Of a DNA stretch of 64,000 nucleotides, positions 26,293 through 39,260 are shown in pieces (within the stretch, counting starts at the first letter, position 1; each line of letters starts with the position of its first letter). The DNA is from Formicarius rufipectus (taxonomy: Eukaryota; Chordata; Aves; Passeriformes; Formicariidae). A program made the position numbers and the translations under genes. A model generated the notes under the pieces. It was not told where the DNA came from. It did no database searches and saw only the letters and a list, made by a program, of their open reading frames with translations. The DNA is taken from NCBI GenBank assembly GCA_013399695.1, contig VXAU01003995.1, positions 123,728 to 187,727 of the forward strand, given 5' to 3'.

Positions 26293-28514
26293 ATTATACC
26301 TGAACATTATTAGCTTTGTCAAGTTTTTGGATCAAAAAGGTCTAGTATTTAAAGACTAGGATTCCATGTTTATGGGTGATCCATAAAACTATTTAAACAA
26401 AGCTCTGTCAGAATTGTGACTGTGGAAAAAAGCATCACATCTCCATGAAAATCTGTTTAGGAACATTTTTAATATTCCTGCTAAACACTTCTTGGCTTGT
26501 ATTTCCACATTGGTTTTCCTACTTGTTCTTTCTGGTCAGTGTGCCATGCATCAGGAAGGGCTGTCAGGTACAAGGGGTCCCCAATAAACACACCCAAGGA
26601 AACTGAGTAAATACAGAAAGAATCTCACAGGCTCCCTATTTGCTCTTGGAAAAGAGCTTGAGAACAAATGGTATTGGGCTAGAAGAACTGGAACTGTGAA
26701 CAACCTTGGCTGGAAAGAACCTGGGTTATGAGAAGGGAATGCAAGTCACTGCCACAATGTCCCTGTGGCTTCCCAGCACAGGGGAACTGTGTTCATATAG
26801 GAGAACTTTGTGAACCAAGGACAACTTACATAGTTAGAGGAAGTATGTGTGGTTTTGAGCAACTGTATCTAGTAAAAGATATTACATCTCCCTGAAAATT
26901 TGGCACTGGTAGTGGAGGTGGTCTTAAGATACTGCATTTAATGCAACAGTTTGGTGCATAACACTGTATATGCTTATTTATGTGTACAAAGACCTGGCTC
27001 TTTGATCCGCTGTAAACTTTGTTCAAAAACCCCCTTAGTTCAGCTTTCCAAGTTTAGTGTTTTCAGCTCGTTTCATGTTTTTCTCTATCTCCTTTGCTTG
27101 TCATCATGCTGACAGTTGGTTCTCTGTGCTCTAGAGGGATGTCTGCGCTTGCAGGAAGAAACCACAAAGGTCTCAAAGAGCACTTTATTGTAGTTAAACC
27201 AAGGCATCAGGAGGACTCCTCTCTTCTCAAAACAGAATGAAACCCTGAGAAAGGGCAATTGTTCAGTTCCTACTTCTTAACATAAATTTGGTGTCTTTGA
27301 GTAGGTAGCAGTCAGGAGTCTGTACTTTAAAAAGAAGGGAAAAAAAAAGCATTAAAAATTAATTCTTAGTCTCCTTGAATTCAATGGAGATGCCTCAAAG
27401 GGCACTATGTGCAGAGTATTTTAGAGCCTCCTGTTTGTGCCTTCCTTTTAATAGGAAAAGAAGAATTGGTGTGAAGAGGGTGCTCCTGTCAGTGTAAATG
27501 AAGATAGAGTGCAAACTACAGTTTCCACTTGCATTTGGAAGTGAAATTAAAAATTAACCAGTATTGTATTTGGGAGATCTGAAAACAGTTCATATATTGA
27601 AGTGATGCAAATAAAATGTATATTCCAGAATAACTTTTCCAGAGCAGTGTTACAGTCCCTTATATCAGCCTCTGATACTTACTTGAGTCTGAATAGTCTG
27701 AAATTGTCCACTTATTCTGTGTTGTAAATGGAACAGAAAAGACAGCCAGTGATGACAGAGGCTCTTATTGAGGGAAGCTGTAACAGTAACCTGAGCAAAA
27801 GATTCTCAGGCACAACATGAAGATCTTTGAAAGCCATACTGCTGTTTTATGTCCTGATTTGTGGAGAAGGTTTTTGCCTTCCTTTTAACAAAGAATTGAT
27901 TAAAGCAAGGTACAGTAGAGATTTACAAAAGAATGAATAGATAGAAAGGAAAGCAACTCACTGATAAAAATTGGTACAGAGTCACAATTTAAAATTATCT
28001 GACATTTAGTAAAAGAAAACAATTACGTACTTCATGTACTACTTCATGTATAACTTCAAAATTAAATTCTGTAGAATTAAATTGCAGAACTTGCTACCAT
28101 GGGACATCATACATATCAAGAGGAGAAATGAGCCACAGTGTGATTGGACAGGTTCATTAATAGAAAGAAAAAGAGACCTATTACCATCTCTCAAATTCAA
28201 TTTCCCGTTTATAGAGTCCCTAAGCGGTGGGTTGTCAAACTGTGGAAGGCATACCAGGGCACGACTGTGGGTAATTGCCACTGTCAGCTAAAAGATACTG
28301 ACACAATGCTGTATCTTCTGAGGGCCTTTGGGAATTCAATGATGGGAAAACCAAGATGGGGAGAGGGAGGACACACAACAAGTATTCACAACAACAGTGT
28401 GAATCTCTGGTTGTGCCAGGCATCGAAGTCTTCCACCAGATCAGACCAGTTGTTCTAATAGACAAAGGTTGCACGTAATCTTCCTTTGGCCAAGTCCAGG
28501 TAATCCCTTGAACT
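26293..28514. other. gene-free sequence
   Basis: No gene or repeat family recognised. 28019-28050 carries a short near-tandem duplication of ACTTCATGTA. ORFs up to 110 codons near 28235-28567 overlap the next CR1 on the opposite strand and are not supported. Confidence 0.5.
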
Positions 28515-28905
28515 GTGTCTTGGGGAAAAGGAGGCTGAGGAGAGACCTTCTCTCTTTCTGCACCCACCTGGAAGCAGTCTGGGGAGAAGTAGGGCGTTTC
28601 TCATGTAACAAGTGACAGGATTAGAGGAAATGGCCTCTGGTTGTGCCAGGGAAGGATTAGATTAGATATTAGAGAAAATTCAACCTAAAGATGAAAAGAG
28701 AAGAGAATCTTTTTTAGAGATAAGATTGTCATGCACTGGAACAGGCTACCCAGGGAAGTAGTGGAGTCACCATCCTTGAAAGTGTTCAAAAAACTGGTGA
28801 GTATGGCACTTGAGGATGTGGTTTAGAGGTGATGTTGAGTTGACAGGTGGACTTAAATGTGTAGAGGTCTTTTCCAGCCTTACAGATTTTGTCATTCTAT
28901 GGTTC
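28515..28905 (+). repeat. CR1 LINE 3' fragment, sense, about 390 bp
   Basis: Sense CR1 with all the familiar 3' blocks in order: TTGGGGAAAAGGAGGCTGAG, AGAGGAAATGGCCTCTGGTT, ATTAGATTAGATATTAG, GCACTGGAACAGGCTACCCA, GGGAAGTAGTGGAGTCACCA and the CATTCTATGGTTC terminus. Relative to the family there is an extra stretch of about 30 purine-rich bases after GAGAAAATTC (near 28680-28708), probably a local insertion. Moderately diverged. Confidence 0.93.
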
Positions 28906-31900
28906 AGTAGCATCAAACAGAGAATCCTGTACTACGTTTTCTGACCACAGCAGCTTGTTTTGCCTAGATAATGCATTTGCTTAGAGTTCCAACTGGTTTT
29001 TCCTTAGACCAAGAATACACTCAAGTTGTTCTGTGCTCCAGACCTTCTGAGCTGCATTTTGGGATCCTGCTGACGAGCTTTTGAATTAGCTGGGGACCTG
29101 GTGGGTAACTGGGGATGGATTTTGGAGGGAGTGATAAAACATACTTGAAAGGAAGTGTCTGACCAATGTGCAAGAAATAGGGAGGTTTTATAACTACAAC
29201 TCGCAGTTTGTGATCATAGAACAAGGCAGAAATAGGGCTGAAAGTTATCTAAAGTGTTAGAATGTAAAAGTTTTGCACAGGGAAGACAAACTTGTGTAGT
29301 CAGAAAAAGTTTCTAATGAAGCTGGTTTTTACTGAATCTTCCTAAGGTTGTTTTATCATTTGAATTTTAAAAAAATTATTTTCTGACAGTACAGATATCT
29401 TTGCAGTCACTTTTTTGTGTGTGTGTAAGTCCAGTTCATTCTAATTAGTGTGATTATATTAGTCCATTGAAAACAGAATAGAGTAAGATGGATTCTAAAC
29501 TAATTTTTAAAAATAGATTTTTTGAAAGGATGAGCTCCTGGCAGAATGGAAAATGAAGTCAGGTATTTGGGGAGTCTGGAAATCTGTTCATACTGAAAAG
29601 CCTGGCTTTTTGAGGTTTTTTTTGGAAATCACTGTCTTTCACTGAATGTATTCAAATGGAAGTGGGACCTGTATGGACTACTGGAGACTTCTTCTGTGGA
29701 ACTTAAAAAAGTATACATTCAAAGCACTTTTGAAGTATATCAAAGCATGCTGAAGAAATCTATTTTTTGGCAAAACTAAATCAGAGTTTCTTTCCTGTGA
29801 TTAGTCAGTGAAGTTGAGAATTTATTACAAAGACACCATCATGTGTGGAGCTGGATAGACACATACACATATATACTTCAGGATGCAAAATCACCTGGGA
29901 AGCTGAATTGAAATATCAAAATCCAATACATCTTGCTGCATCTTGTATACAAACTCTGATGCATAATAATCACATACTAAGCTTCAGGAGTGTAACTGCC
30001 TAAGCAGTTGCCTTTCTGCCAGAACAACTTCCATTTTTGAGTTGTCAGAAATTACTTTCATCTAGAGAAAGTTTAGACTTGCAATATCTTTGGAGAGGAC
30101 GCTGTACATAATAAAGTCGATACTCAATATTGTTTTCATATTTAATGCATCAATTAGCTAAAGTAAACACTCTGGAAAAAAAAAAATAGAACTTTGAATG
30201 TTATTTCCCTGCTAATAGTCTGACAAAATGTAACAGAAGGTGCTGAAGGATTTTCTGGAAAAAAAAATAAACCGCCAAACAATGAACAAGAGAACACCCA
30301 AAAATTTACTCTGCTGACTACCAGGGAAACTGAAGTCACTCTCCAAATCTGAAAGAAATGAGTGGTAATATATTTGAAATGCTGGAGAATAGCTGTCTAC
30401 TTTGAATTCCATGCTATAACTGAATGTAATTATTTTGAGCACCTATTTTAATGAATATAGCCTAGATGAAATGGCTGTGGTAAGCACAGAGAGCCAGGAG
30501 TCCTACTAATAAGCAAAATATGTTTGTTTATGAAAAATCATTGATGGTTTTATGTACAGCTGAATTCTTTTGCTATATACAATTTAGAAAATGAAAAGTT
30601 TTGTATTATATTACCCAAACTTGCCAATCTTTGCTAAAACTACAAGTGAAATCAATCAGCAGAGTTAGTGCAAGTTTTAATCTGGACAAGGGCTACTGCT
30701 TTCATTTCATTACTGTATTCCAAAATGTCATTATAGCTCCATTATGGAGCTCTATGGCTCTGATTCTAATCTGAAGGTAGGGTAAATTAGGCGTGAGGTC
30801 AGTGAAGTTACAGGTACCTAAAACAGAGGAGTAAAGCCTGTCCTGCTGTCTCTGAGCTGGGGAGAATCAACCTAGAAATGATCCTTCTCACGACTAAGTT
30901 GAGGCTGTATATTTTATTTAAAATGGAAAGAACGCACTAATAGTCAAGGCCTAATGTACTTTTGATCTTGATTCATTGTCCCCTGTCAGGTCGGTAGTTT
31001 ACCTTAGGCCACAGTCTGCAGAGTTGTTTTGTTAGTGTGTTAAACCCTTGGAGGCGAGAGGAATGCACACACCGTGACGATAATCTTTCCAACTCTGTCT
31101 TTGCTGCACCCTGAAAGTTAAAGAAAGAAATGTTTGACTTTCAAAGCCTCCCTAGTGCCTGTGGACTGATGATTAGTGGAAGAAATTCCATTAATTCCCT
31201 GAGGCACTTCAGCAACATCAGCCATTGTTTCTGTGTAAGCTGGTGTTCCTTTAGGAGACCAGTGGGTGTAATGGATGTGAGGACATTGGTTTTATTATTC
31301 TAATAAATTATGTATGAACATAACTACAGAAAAAAGGCTAACAAAATTCATTGTTTAAACGGAAAAAAAATATACAAAAGTCTTACAGTACCTCTTGGAT
31401 CCTGCCTTTTAAGTAACACCCCCCTGCTTTATTTCCAGAACATTAACAGGTACAAGGAATGTGTGTGTAATACATTAGGAAGCAGTTTCATTCTGCAGTT
31501 GCTTCACTGTGTAGTCTTATCCCTCATCAAGTTAAAATGTGTTCTAACTTTTACCATCACACATCTGACTGCCTCCTTATTAAGGTGATCAAGACTTGTT
31601 CTATGTTAGCAGGTGGCAAATTAGTTTTTAACAATCTTGCCCACTGAAAAAAGGTAAGTATTTCTGTGCCTTTTTAAAAGTTGTTTTTTTTTTTCAACTA
31701 TTGCTTTTCATGCTGCCTTTGTTGTTTTCCAAACTCCATTTGTTGGATGTAACCTATGATTACCAGACTGCAAACAGCCGCTTGTTTGGACAAATAGAAT
31801 GTAGCATTTTTCAAGTAGGTATCCATTCAAAGGGATTTGTCTCTCCTGATTTTGTTATATATATGATATAAAAAGAACATTGCAGTTGAACTAAAGGAGA

Positions 31901-33135
31901 ATTCTTTTTGTTCATAACGATCTCTGAATATTTTAAAATTATATTTTCCCTCAAAATTATTTAAATATTTGTAAAAAAAAAAGTCTAAACCTGTGTAGTC
32001 AGAGTTCAGGTGTTTATCCAAAAAGCTTATCTGCAAGAAGCAGGCACACACTATGAAAATCAAGATGAAGAATAAAGATGTGTTTAATTAAAAATTAATC
32101 TGATTTATGACACAGGTAATAATCGGAAACATAGATGAAAACATACATTTACCAAAGAAGGAAAAGGCAAATTTCTCTGGTTGAAAAATGTTATTTACTA
32201 AAGTAAAGGAAATGAAGTCTCAGGTGTCTGAGTTACTGTTTACTCCAGACTAAGCCATCTTGCAGTGAAATTCTCAGGTATGTGATTAGAAAATGAAACT
32301 TTATATGACCAACATCCAAGGATTGAAACGGTATAAGAGCTCAGCGAAGGAGCATGAGGCAAACTTTGAAGCTGTGATGTGTAATGTAAGTGAGGAAATA
32401 CTGATGGTGTTCAAAATAGGAAAATGCTTTTCATTATGAAAAAGCTCAATTTTTGGCAGAAAAATTTCCACCAAATCTCAGTTATGAATTTTTTACAGCT
32501 GTAGGTATGTGCAGTTGATGGGCTGCTGCTAAAGATATTTCTGTTATGTACTGCTGACCTCTATTGGCTTATTCCCCCTATATGCTGTTGTTCTGGCACT
32601 GTTGTTTTCCTCCCCTGGGAATTATGAGCTTATGTTTGATTTAATTTAGGCAGTTTTGTAGCAGGATGACAAACACTTGAGCATATATTTATATTTCTTG
32701 TCATGCACAAGTACACCCATTAAGTTACTTTTCAGTCTCAGGTAAGTCAATGGAAAAGCCATTATCTTGAAATACTGATTAGGTAGGAGCTTCTCATGTC
32801 TATGAATTTACAAATATGCTTTAATGGTTTTACTGAGGTGCAGCCCTGGATATACTAGACTATAAAAATGAAAATAAATGCCATAGCTGCAGTTTTCTTT
32901 TGCCTCTGTTAGTCAAAAACTACTTTTGTTTTAGAAAGGATAATTTGGCAAATCATCAGACTGTAACACAGTCTAATTGGTTTTGAAGTCACAACATAAA
33001 ATTTAAATTGGAGAAGATATTTAACTGTGTAAAATATTCGATTCATTCCCTCCTGGAAGTCAATGCCATAATGCTATTTTCTGAGAGTTTGCTCTAATCA
33101 CTTTTTAAGTCTCTGGTTGATGGGAAAATCAGCAT
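28906..33135. other. gene-free sequence, about 4.2 kb
   Basis: AT-rich DNA. 29401-29425 has a short GT run. No splice-bounded ORF, RNA gene or repeat family recognised. Confidence 0.5.
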
Positions 33136-33455
33136 GACCTGGCAATGTTCACTGGCAACCCAGAAACCCAATCACCCTGGGTTGCATCAAAAGATACATG
33201 GCCAGCAGGTCGAGGTTTATCTTGGATATTAGGGAGAAATTCTTTCCTGTGAGGGTTGTGAGGAACTGAAACAGATTGCTCAGAGAAGCTGTGGCTGCCC
33301 CATCCCTAGAAGTGTTCAAGTCCAGGCTGGATGGGGCTTTGAGCAACTGGTCTAGTGGAAGGTGGTCCTGCCCATGGAAGTGGGGTTTGGAACTTAAAGG
33401 TTCCAAAAGGTCCCTTCCTAACCAGTCTATTCTGTGATTATCTGATTCGCATAAT
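33136..33455 (+). repeat. CR1 LINE with internal deletion, sense
   Basis: Two separate CR1 segments are fused. The first (33136 to about 33214) carries GGTTGCATCAAAAGATACAT and GGCCAGCAGGTCGAG, which lie in the 3' part of the ORF2 reading region. The second (from about 33215) begins TTTATCTTGGATATTAGGGA and runs through GAAACAGATTGCTCAGAGAA, GCTGTGGCTGCCCCATCCCT and GGATGGGGCTTTGAGCAACT to TCTATTCTGTGATTATCTGA. In an intact copy a few hundred bases separate the two blocks, so the middle was lost. The 127-codon minus-strand ORF at 33149-33532 is antisense to this repeat. Confidence 0.92.
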
Positions 33456-36400
33456 TTACATAACCTTTCAGAATTTGTATGCCGATACATAATTTTATTT
33501 GCTTTTGTAATAACAATAGTGTCTTGCATCAATTCTTAGCCTAAAACCACCTCCACTGGCAAAGTAATTAAGATGTTCTAACTATAAATGAACAGACCCC
33601 CTACCTCAAAAATATTAGAATTTTGTAAGGCCATTCTTTTGGTCTTTGAGAAGTGGAGACTGTAATGGAGATCTGTTTTCAAAGTTTGCTTTTAAGAGAG
33701 AGAGGGCTTATGGTTAGCTCTATAACAATGAACATAACCCTGTGGAGTACATGCAATAGGTGAAGTGATGCTCAGTGTCCACTTTTTAGAAGAAACCTTC
33801 GTTTAGAATTATTTTTAAAAGGAATAATTGCTCTAAAAATTAATTTAGAAAAGCTTTTGTAGGATGCTGCTTAGAGTACTGAACTGGAATTTCAGATCTT
33901 AATGACTTCACTGTCTGGAGAGGACAGTTCAAGAAAATAAATGTCTAAGAAATAGGTTTTACATCATGGCAGCCTGTAAAAGCGTGATGATTCTCCATGT
34001 GAACCTTCTGCAATCACTCACACCAGTGGGAGCAGCTATGAGAAACAGGCTCCAATGGCTACAGTAGACTCAGAATTTCAGAAAATCAGGTCCAAAATAG
34101 TTTGGGATTTTCTTATTTGATTCTCTCCAGGGAAACATAGGAAATAGCATTGAGAGAATGAATAATAAGGTTTAGGAAGTGCTTGGGGAATGCTACATCC
34201 CTCTGGGTGAATTATATGACACATATACAAATAGGAAATAAGTTTTATTCTGTCTCGGAGCTGCCAGAGAAAGACCAGGACATTTCTAAACCATTGGGAT
34301 TCCTTCAGATCTAAAAATATCCCATTGTCATGTAGTCCTAAAACATGCAGGGCATTCTTTTTGAAAAATAGAGGAAACTGCTGTTCCGGCTATTCTCTAC
34401 TGAAAGTTCTGTTGGGAAGAAACATTTCAAAGGTCAGTTCCATTTCTAGAGAAATATTTCTTATTTCTTGGCTTTCCTAGCAATCAAAATTTACTAGTGC
34501 TTACTAAGTCAAAAATATCCCCTTGCACATAGCTGGATTTAACTGTATCAAAATTCTTTATAGACCATGATTATGAGTGCTCTTGCTATATACTGAAGAT
34601 TTTTCCAGCCAAGTATTCTAAGCCAGTGAAACTCTAATGATGGGGCTACTTACAGGCAAAACTAAGGTTTAGACTTTGGGCATGTTGCCAGGATAATGAG
34701 TAGCAGGGATCAGAAAGATGTGCTGAAGGCACATCCAAGGGTCAGGCAAACAAAACATGCATGCAGCAAGTGGAGTCAAGCAGGAAGAGGAGGGACAGCT
34801 TTGAACAAAGCAGAGAACAATGCTGAAAGCCACCCAGAACTCAGAGGGATGTGAGCAGTACTGGCTCCATGCGGGGCTGGCTGTGTCTGCTTTGGAAACC
34901 TATGCTCCAGGGAAGGGTGGTACCAACTTCTCCATCAATCACTGTGGGCACTGTGTAGTGTCTGCCTTTCTGGAGCTTTCTGGGAATAAGTTTGGAATAA
35001 GAATGACTCCAGAGCAGGGGAGATTGTAGTGTAACAGCCTGGAGTGGCTGCATTACAGGGAAGGGAGAAGGTGAATCTGGCATTCTTGTTTCATGGGCTT
35101 CATCCTTGACTAACTGGTGACTGAAATTTCCATGTATTTCAAGAGCTCGAGTAAACTTTGCATTAATAGCTAGTAATATTTACTCACCAGATCAGCTAAC
35201 AGATGCAGCTAACCATATCTTATCATTATGCTAAGGACTTTCAAAATGTCTTGTTTAATCTTACCTCATAAGGTACTCCATGACTGTGGTAGGCATATGC
35301 TAATGATCTAAACACTGTCTTTTCTGATTTTTTTTTTTCCCCAGGGGGAACTTTATATTAGTATTAATATTATTTTCTTTTTAAAACATAAATAATTGCA
35401 AGAGAAGTTTACTGTTCACCCCTGGAAACGTTATTAAATTAAAGCAAGAAAAATCACTCTTCCATTTCCTTTTCTTGTCGGAGTAATCATCCTTGAAAAG
35501 CTTGAAATTAACAAGTCTGAAAAACTGCATTTTCAGCTCAGATTGGTTTATGTGATTCCCACAAGAATTTTAGAGATTAGATTTCTCTTTGTGTCTCTGC
35601 AACTATGCAGTTTCATAATGACAATATAAATACCCCTGCACTGGTTTCAGAATAAGATCAAACACAGTACTGAAAAGCATCCTTTAGTCTGATACAGCTC
35701 AGCTTGCTGGTGGGGAGATGTCTGTTTTAAAAGGCTCTACCCATTTCTTCGTGGTTTTTTTGTGGAAAGGCAGCGAGCATGAGGCATCATACAACAGTAT
35801 GATGCTGTTAAGACACAGTTATAGAAAGCTCTAATTGTAGCTGTCTTTCAAGCTTACATTCTTGCTTAGTGGTATTCCAAAAATTTAGAAGTATTGTGCA
35901 CCAAGTCTCTGTTAAACCTCTGGCAGGATTATTTGATATTTTAGTCTTGTAGACAGCAGTGAGTGAATTGTGCTAATTAGCACTACTGCTCCCCTGCTCA
36001 GGGGTAGCGAGATTGTTTCTTGAGAAAAATGTCTTTTATAAGGTATCTTTTATATGTTTAATGTGTAAATTTATCCTTTTAAAATCTTTATAATAGAGGG
36101 ATTGTGTAACTACTCTGGGATAGGTTTGTAAAGAGGATGGAGCCATGTGGTATGTGCATTGGGTAATTGGCCCACTGGCGAGAGGGGCAGAAAGCTCTTT
36201 GTGTTTCCCTGTACAACTGCCAGAGCAACATAGTTCACAGTAAAAACAGTCTGGTAAAAGGAGGAAAAGCCTTCTGCATTCTGTAGGATTCAGTCTTGTG
36301 TATTGGATTAAGCTTTAAGAGCACGTATCATGGCAATAGGCTTGCATGAAGTTAAGAATTTAGAAATTCTGTTTCTCAGACACCAAGGAAAAATCGAAGC

Positions 36401-36529
36401 ATAAGGTAATAAAAGTCCCCCTTTGCCGAGCTCATCCCCATCACTCAGCATAGCAATGAGCAAGTCTAGCACCTGTGTGCTGAGAGATGTGTAATTCTGT
36501 GTTTTCTTCTTCTTCAAATGGACTCTCAC
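33456..36529. other. gene-free sequence, about 3 kb
   Basis: AT-rich. A patch at about 34690-35080 is higher in GC and is open on both strands for 69-80 codons, without a domain. No repeat recognised. It flanks the candidate exon at 36530-36881 on its downstream (minus-strand) side. Confidence 0.45.
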
Positions 36530-36881
36530 TCTGAGCTTTCTGCCAGCATTGCTGAGGGCACTCGAGCCCTGTGAAGAATTCCAGTGGACCGTGTGTTTGC
36601 TGCACTTTGGGGCTGTAGGGTCTGTTTTCCTGGGGCTGTGCAGAAAGCTACAAGAGTTGGATGTGTTCTTGAGAAAGCTCTGTTGTTCCAGAAATAGATT
36701 TAATGGCCATTTGTTTTCACTACCTTCACCATCCACATGCCCCACATTCAGACAGTTCCTCCTTCTTTCTGCTTCATCTGGTCGTGGGTCATTAAGTGAT
36801 GACTGGGGAACAGTGGGAGACACATGGAGAATGCAGTTAATTAGCATTAAAAGCACTATTGCCAGAAGAGCATCCATCTGA
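36530..36881 (-). CDS. candidate first coding exon of a secreted protein, unidentified
   Basis: On the minus strand an open frame runs from an ATG at 36877 for 116 codons to a possible donor (CTCAGA then GTGAGA, cut after 36530). The frame stays open beyond it to 36308, 197 codons from an upstream ATG at 36901. A pyrimidine-containing acceptor (CACTTACCCAG) ends four bases before the ATG, so the exon may carry a few bases of 5' UTR. The protein starts MDALLAIVLLMLINCILHV, a classic signal-peptide core, then becomes polar: an Arg run (AERRRN), four Cys, and potential N-glycosylation sites (KNTS, WNSS; NYTS beyond the donor). A plus-strand frame is also open across most of the exon, as is common over coding exons. 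I do not recognise the family. It could be a chance ORF; no second exon could be joined to it. Confidence 0.35.
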
Positions 36882-38895
36882 CTGGGTAAGTGCATGTCCA
36901 AACTCAGTTTATGTTATTTGTCAGTGCCATCAGTCTGAATCTGTAAAAGTAAAATAGTTGATGGGTAATATTTAGGCCAATGTCCTTCCCTATATTAGGA
37001 AAGATAAAAGTCCCATGACTTAAACTTTGCTCTATTAGCAATGTTTTCAGCCTTACATGAAAGACATTAGGAGCCACAGGCAATTTCAGTGTCACATGAA
37101 ACTCCCTGAAAACACTTGCTTATGTTCACTGACCAAGGGATCCTTTACCTTCTTTATGTGTGGGGAATCAAGCAGTAGAAGGCTGGTTTTAATGTTTGAA
37201 GTACAGAAAAAAAGAATGGAATCCCCAACTGTTGATAGAATAAAAACACTTGACCATCACTTGTAAAAGCTGGAAATCCAGAAGAATTTCTTGTGTGAAA
37301 TTAAATGCAAAATTCACAACTAAACAAAAAGCCAAACAAAAATGGCATATTTGGGTGTTACCTTCCGTAGCTAGGAGAGAAATACTGGATAGGATACTGA
37401 ACATTCTACTTAAGCAATTATTGAAGTCACGTTTTTCTCTTTCACATTCCCTTGTATTAAAAAATGTTGAAGAACATACTCTTTCACAGATCTTAAAAAA
37501 AAAAAAAAGGAAAAAAACCATGATTTTGGCTGCAGGAGGCCATGTTTTCACAAAACCAGATGGAGATAAGCCATGTTGCTCATTCATGTAAGAGTGGAAA
37601 ACATATTGGATTAACTGTTCTTTAAAAGTCTTTGCTTGTTTAACACAAATGAAGGTACTAGTTACTTACTCCTTAAGTTGCTGTGTTAGTGTAACAATAT
37701 TGAAAGTTCTATTAGCAGCAGCTTTTATTCTCATTTTTTTATTGTGTCAAATTTTCTTTCTTCATATTATTACTATGTCTGACCTGAAGTTCTGTTGGAG
37801 ATACTCTACTCTGAAAAATTCTATTTGAGAAACTGAAGTATTTTGTATGAGTATGTTTGATACTTCAAGTAGTAAAGCATACTTGCTTTTTGAGGTTGAA
37901 ATAGTTTATCTTAGAAGAAAAAATAAGTCAAATGGACTTTGAGTAAGATTAAAAGGTTTTATTACAAAATAATACTAATATGAAAAATAATAGTTATATC
38001 ACACTATTTTATAATAACAGTTCAACTGTATTATATAACATAAATGGTCTCTTACCCTTATTGACAAATACAGCCTCCAAAAGACTTTTTTGCATTTTCA
38101 AGTAAAACTTTAACTCCAGAAACAATATGTAGTATTGTATTAATGGAAAATTACTTTTGTTTCCTCATATTCTGAGGGATTTTAGGTCCTGTTCTGAATC
38201 AATGTTCAGTACACTGAACAGACTTCAGTATTTTCGGCATTTCTCACTTGGGAAATGCCAGCAGTGCTATCAGATTTTTGTGTTTGTGTTCTGGAAGTGC
38301 TTCCATGCATGAAGCCAAATCTGGCCATTGAGAATAGCATTACTCTCATTTCCAATGGAACCAGCTAAAGATGTTTGTAAAGTATCCAAAACTCTTCAGT
38401 TAATCAGGAAAATAAGCTGTGAATTAAATCACAGAATCTACAAGTAACAACAGTACTTTGAAGCACAGCAAAGTAGTGCTTTTGTGCCAGTCACTCTCAC
38501 CTCCAACTCTGTCAGCTGATCTTTAGATGAGGTGCACCCCATTCTTCTGCTGTACACTAGGTAATATCCCTAAAAATATTCTGCTATCGTTGTCTGACAT
38601 TCGCAGTGGGAGGCAGAATTTCAGATCCTGCGGTAACACGGTCAAGGCTCCTAGAGTTGATCATGCCTGAACTGAGAACAGAAATCAGGTCATGTGTCCC
38701 TTGTCTAGTACTGGTTCTTGACCAGGGGATTTGGTTGAGCAAATAGTCCAACAGAGTGTTGTCATAGTCCTTCTATGTCCACTTGATATTTCTACATGTC
38801 AGTAAATTCTCTGTGATGCAGTTAAATACTCACTATTACTTACTATGTGGCAGTACTTGCTATGCTTCTCCATGGACACCCCCTTGTTGTGGAGG
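36882..38895. other. gene-free AT-rich sequence
   Basis: Very AT-rich in 37940-38050 with ATAAT/TTATA words. Overlapping ORFs at 37189-37591 (113 and 132 codons, opposite strands) span a poly-A run at about 37495-37515 and have no domain. Nothing else supported. Confidence 0.5.
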
Positions 38896-39260
38896 AGAAG
38901 ATTGTGTGCCCTTATGAGGTTGTGAGCTATGCTGGTGGTGGTTTATGCCTCCGGTAGGGTCTCCCATGCTGGTCAGGTCTCAACTGAAGGGTCAGACAAA
39001 GTGTGTCCTCGGGCAGGATGGGCTCGTCAGCCGCTCGGCAACCATCCTAGGAGAAGGACAACTCTAACTCCAAACCCGGGCAGATGGAGCTCGCTTAGCC
39101 CTGTCAGGCCATCCATCTAAGAGAAGGATACTCTAACCAAACCTACATCCTGAGGACCTCGCTGTCACCGTCCAAGCTTGCTAGGCCCTGGCAGATGAAC
39201 CTCAGGAGTAAAGGGTGGGGTCAGTTCTGCACACACTGTGCCTCACCTAAAAAATCCACT
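38896..39260. repeat. CpG-bearing block, possible RTE-type LINE 5' remnant
   Basis: A sharply bounded block, richer in GC and CpG than the DNA around it. It contains GGTTTATGCCTCCGGTAGGG, GGTCTCAACTGAAGGGTCAG and GGCTCGTCAGCCGCTCGGCA. An imperfect duplication follows: CCATCCTAGGAGAAGGACAA at 39044 and a related CCATCCATCTAAGAGAAGGA at 39110, both followed by CTCTAAC(TC)CAAACC. The overall pattern (a 'GGTAGGG...GGTCAGAC...GGCAACC' string) recalls the start of BovB/RTE-type LINEs, and an avian RTE family is known. Assignment is from memory and uncertain. No ORF of note crosses it apart from 63 codons at 38929-39120. Confidence 0.35.

Noticed and set aside
33149..33532. 127-codon minus-strand ORF
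   Set aside because: Antisense to the sense CR1 with the internal deletion.
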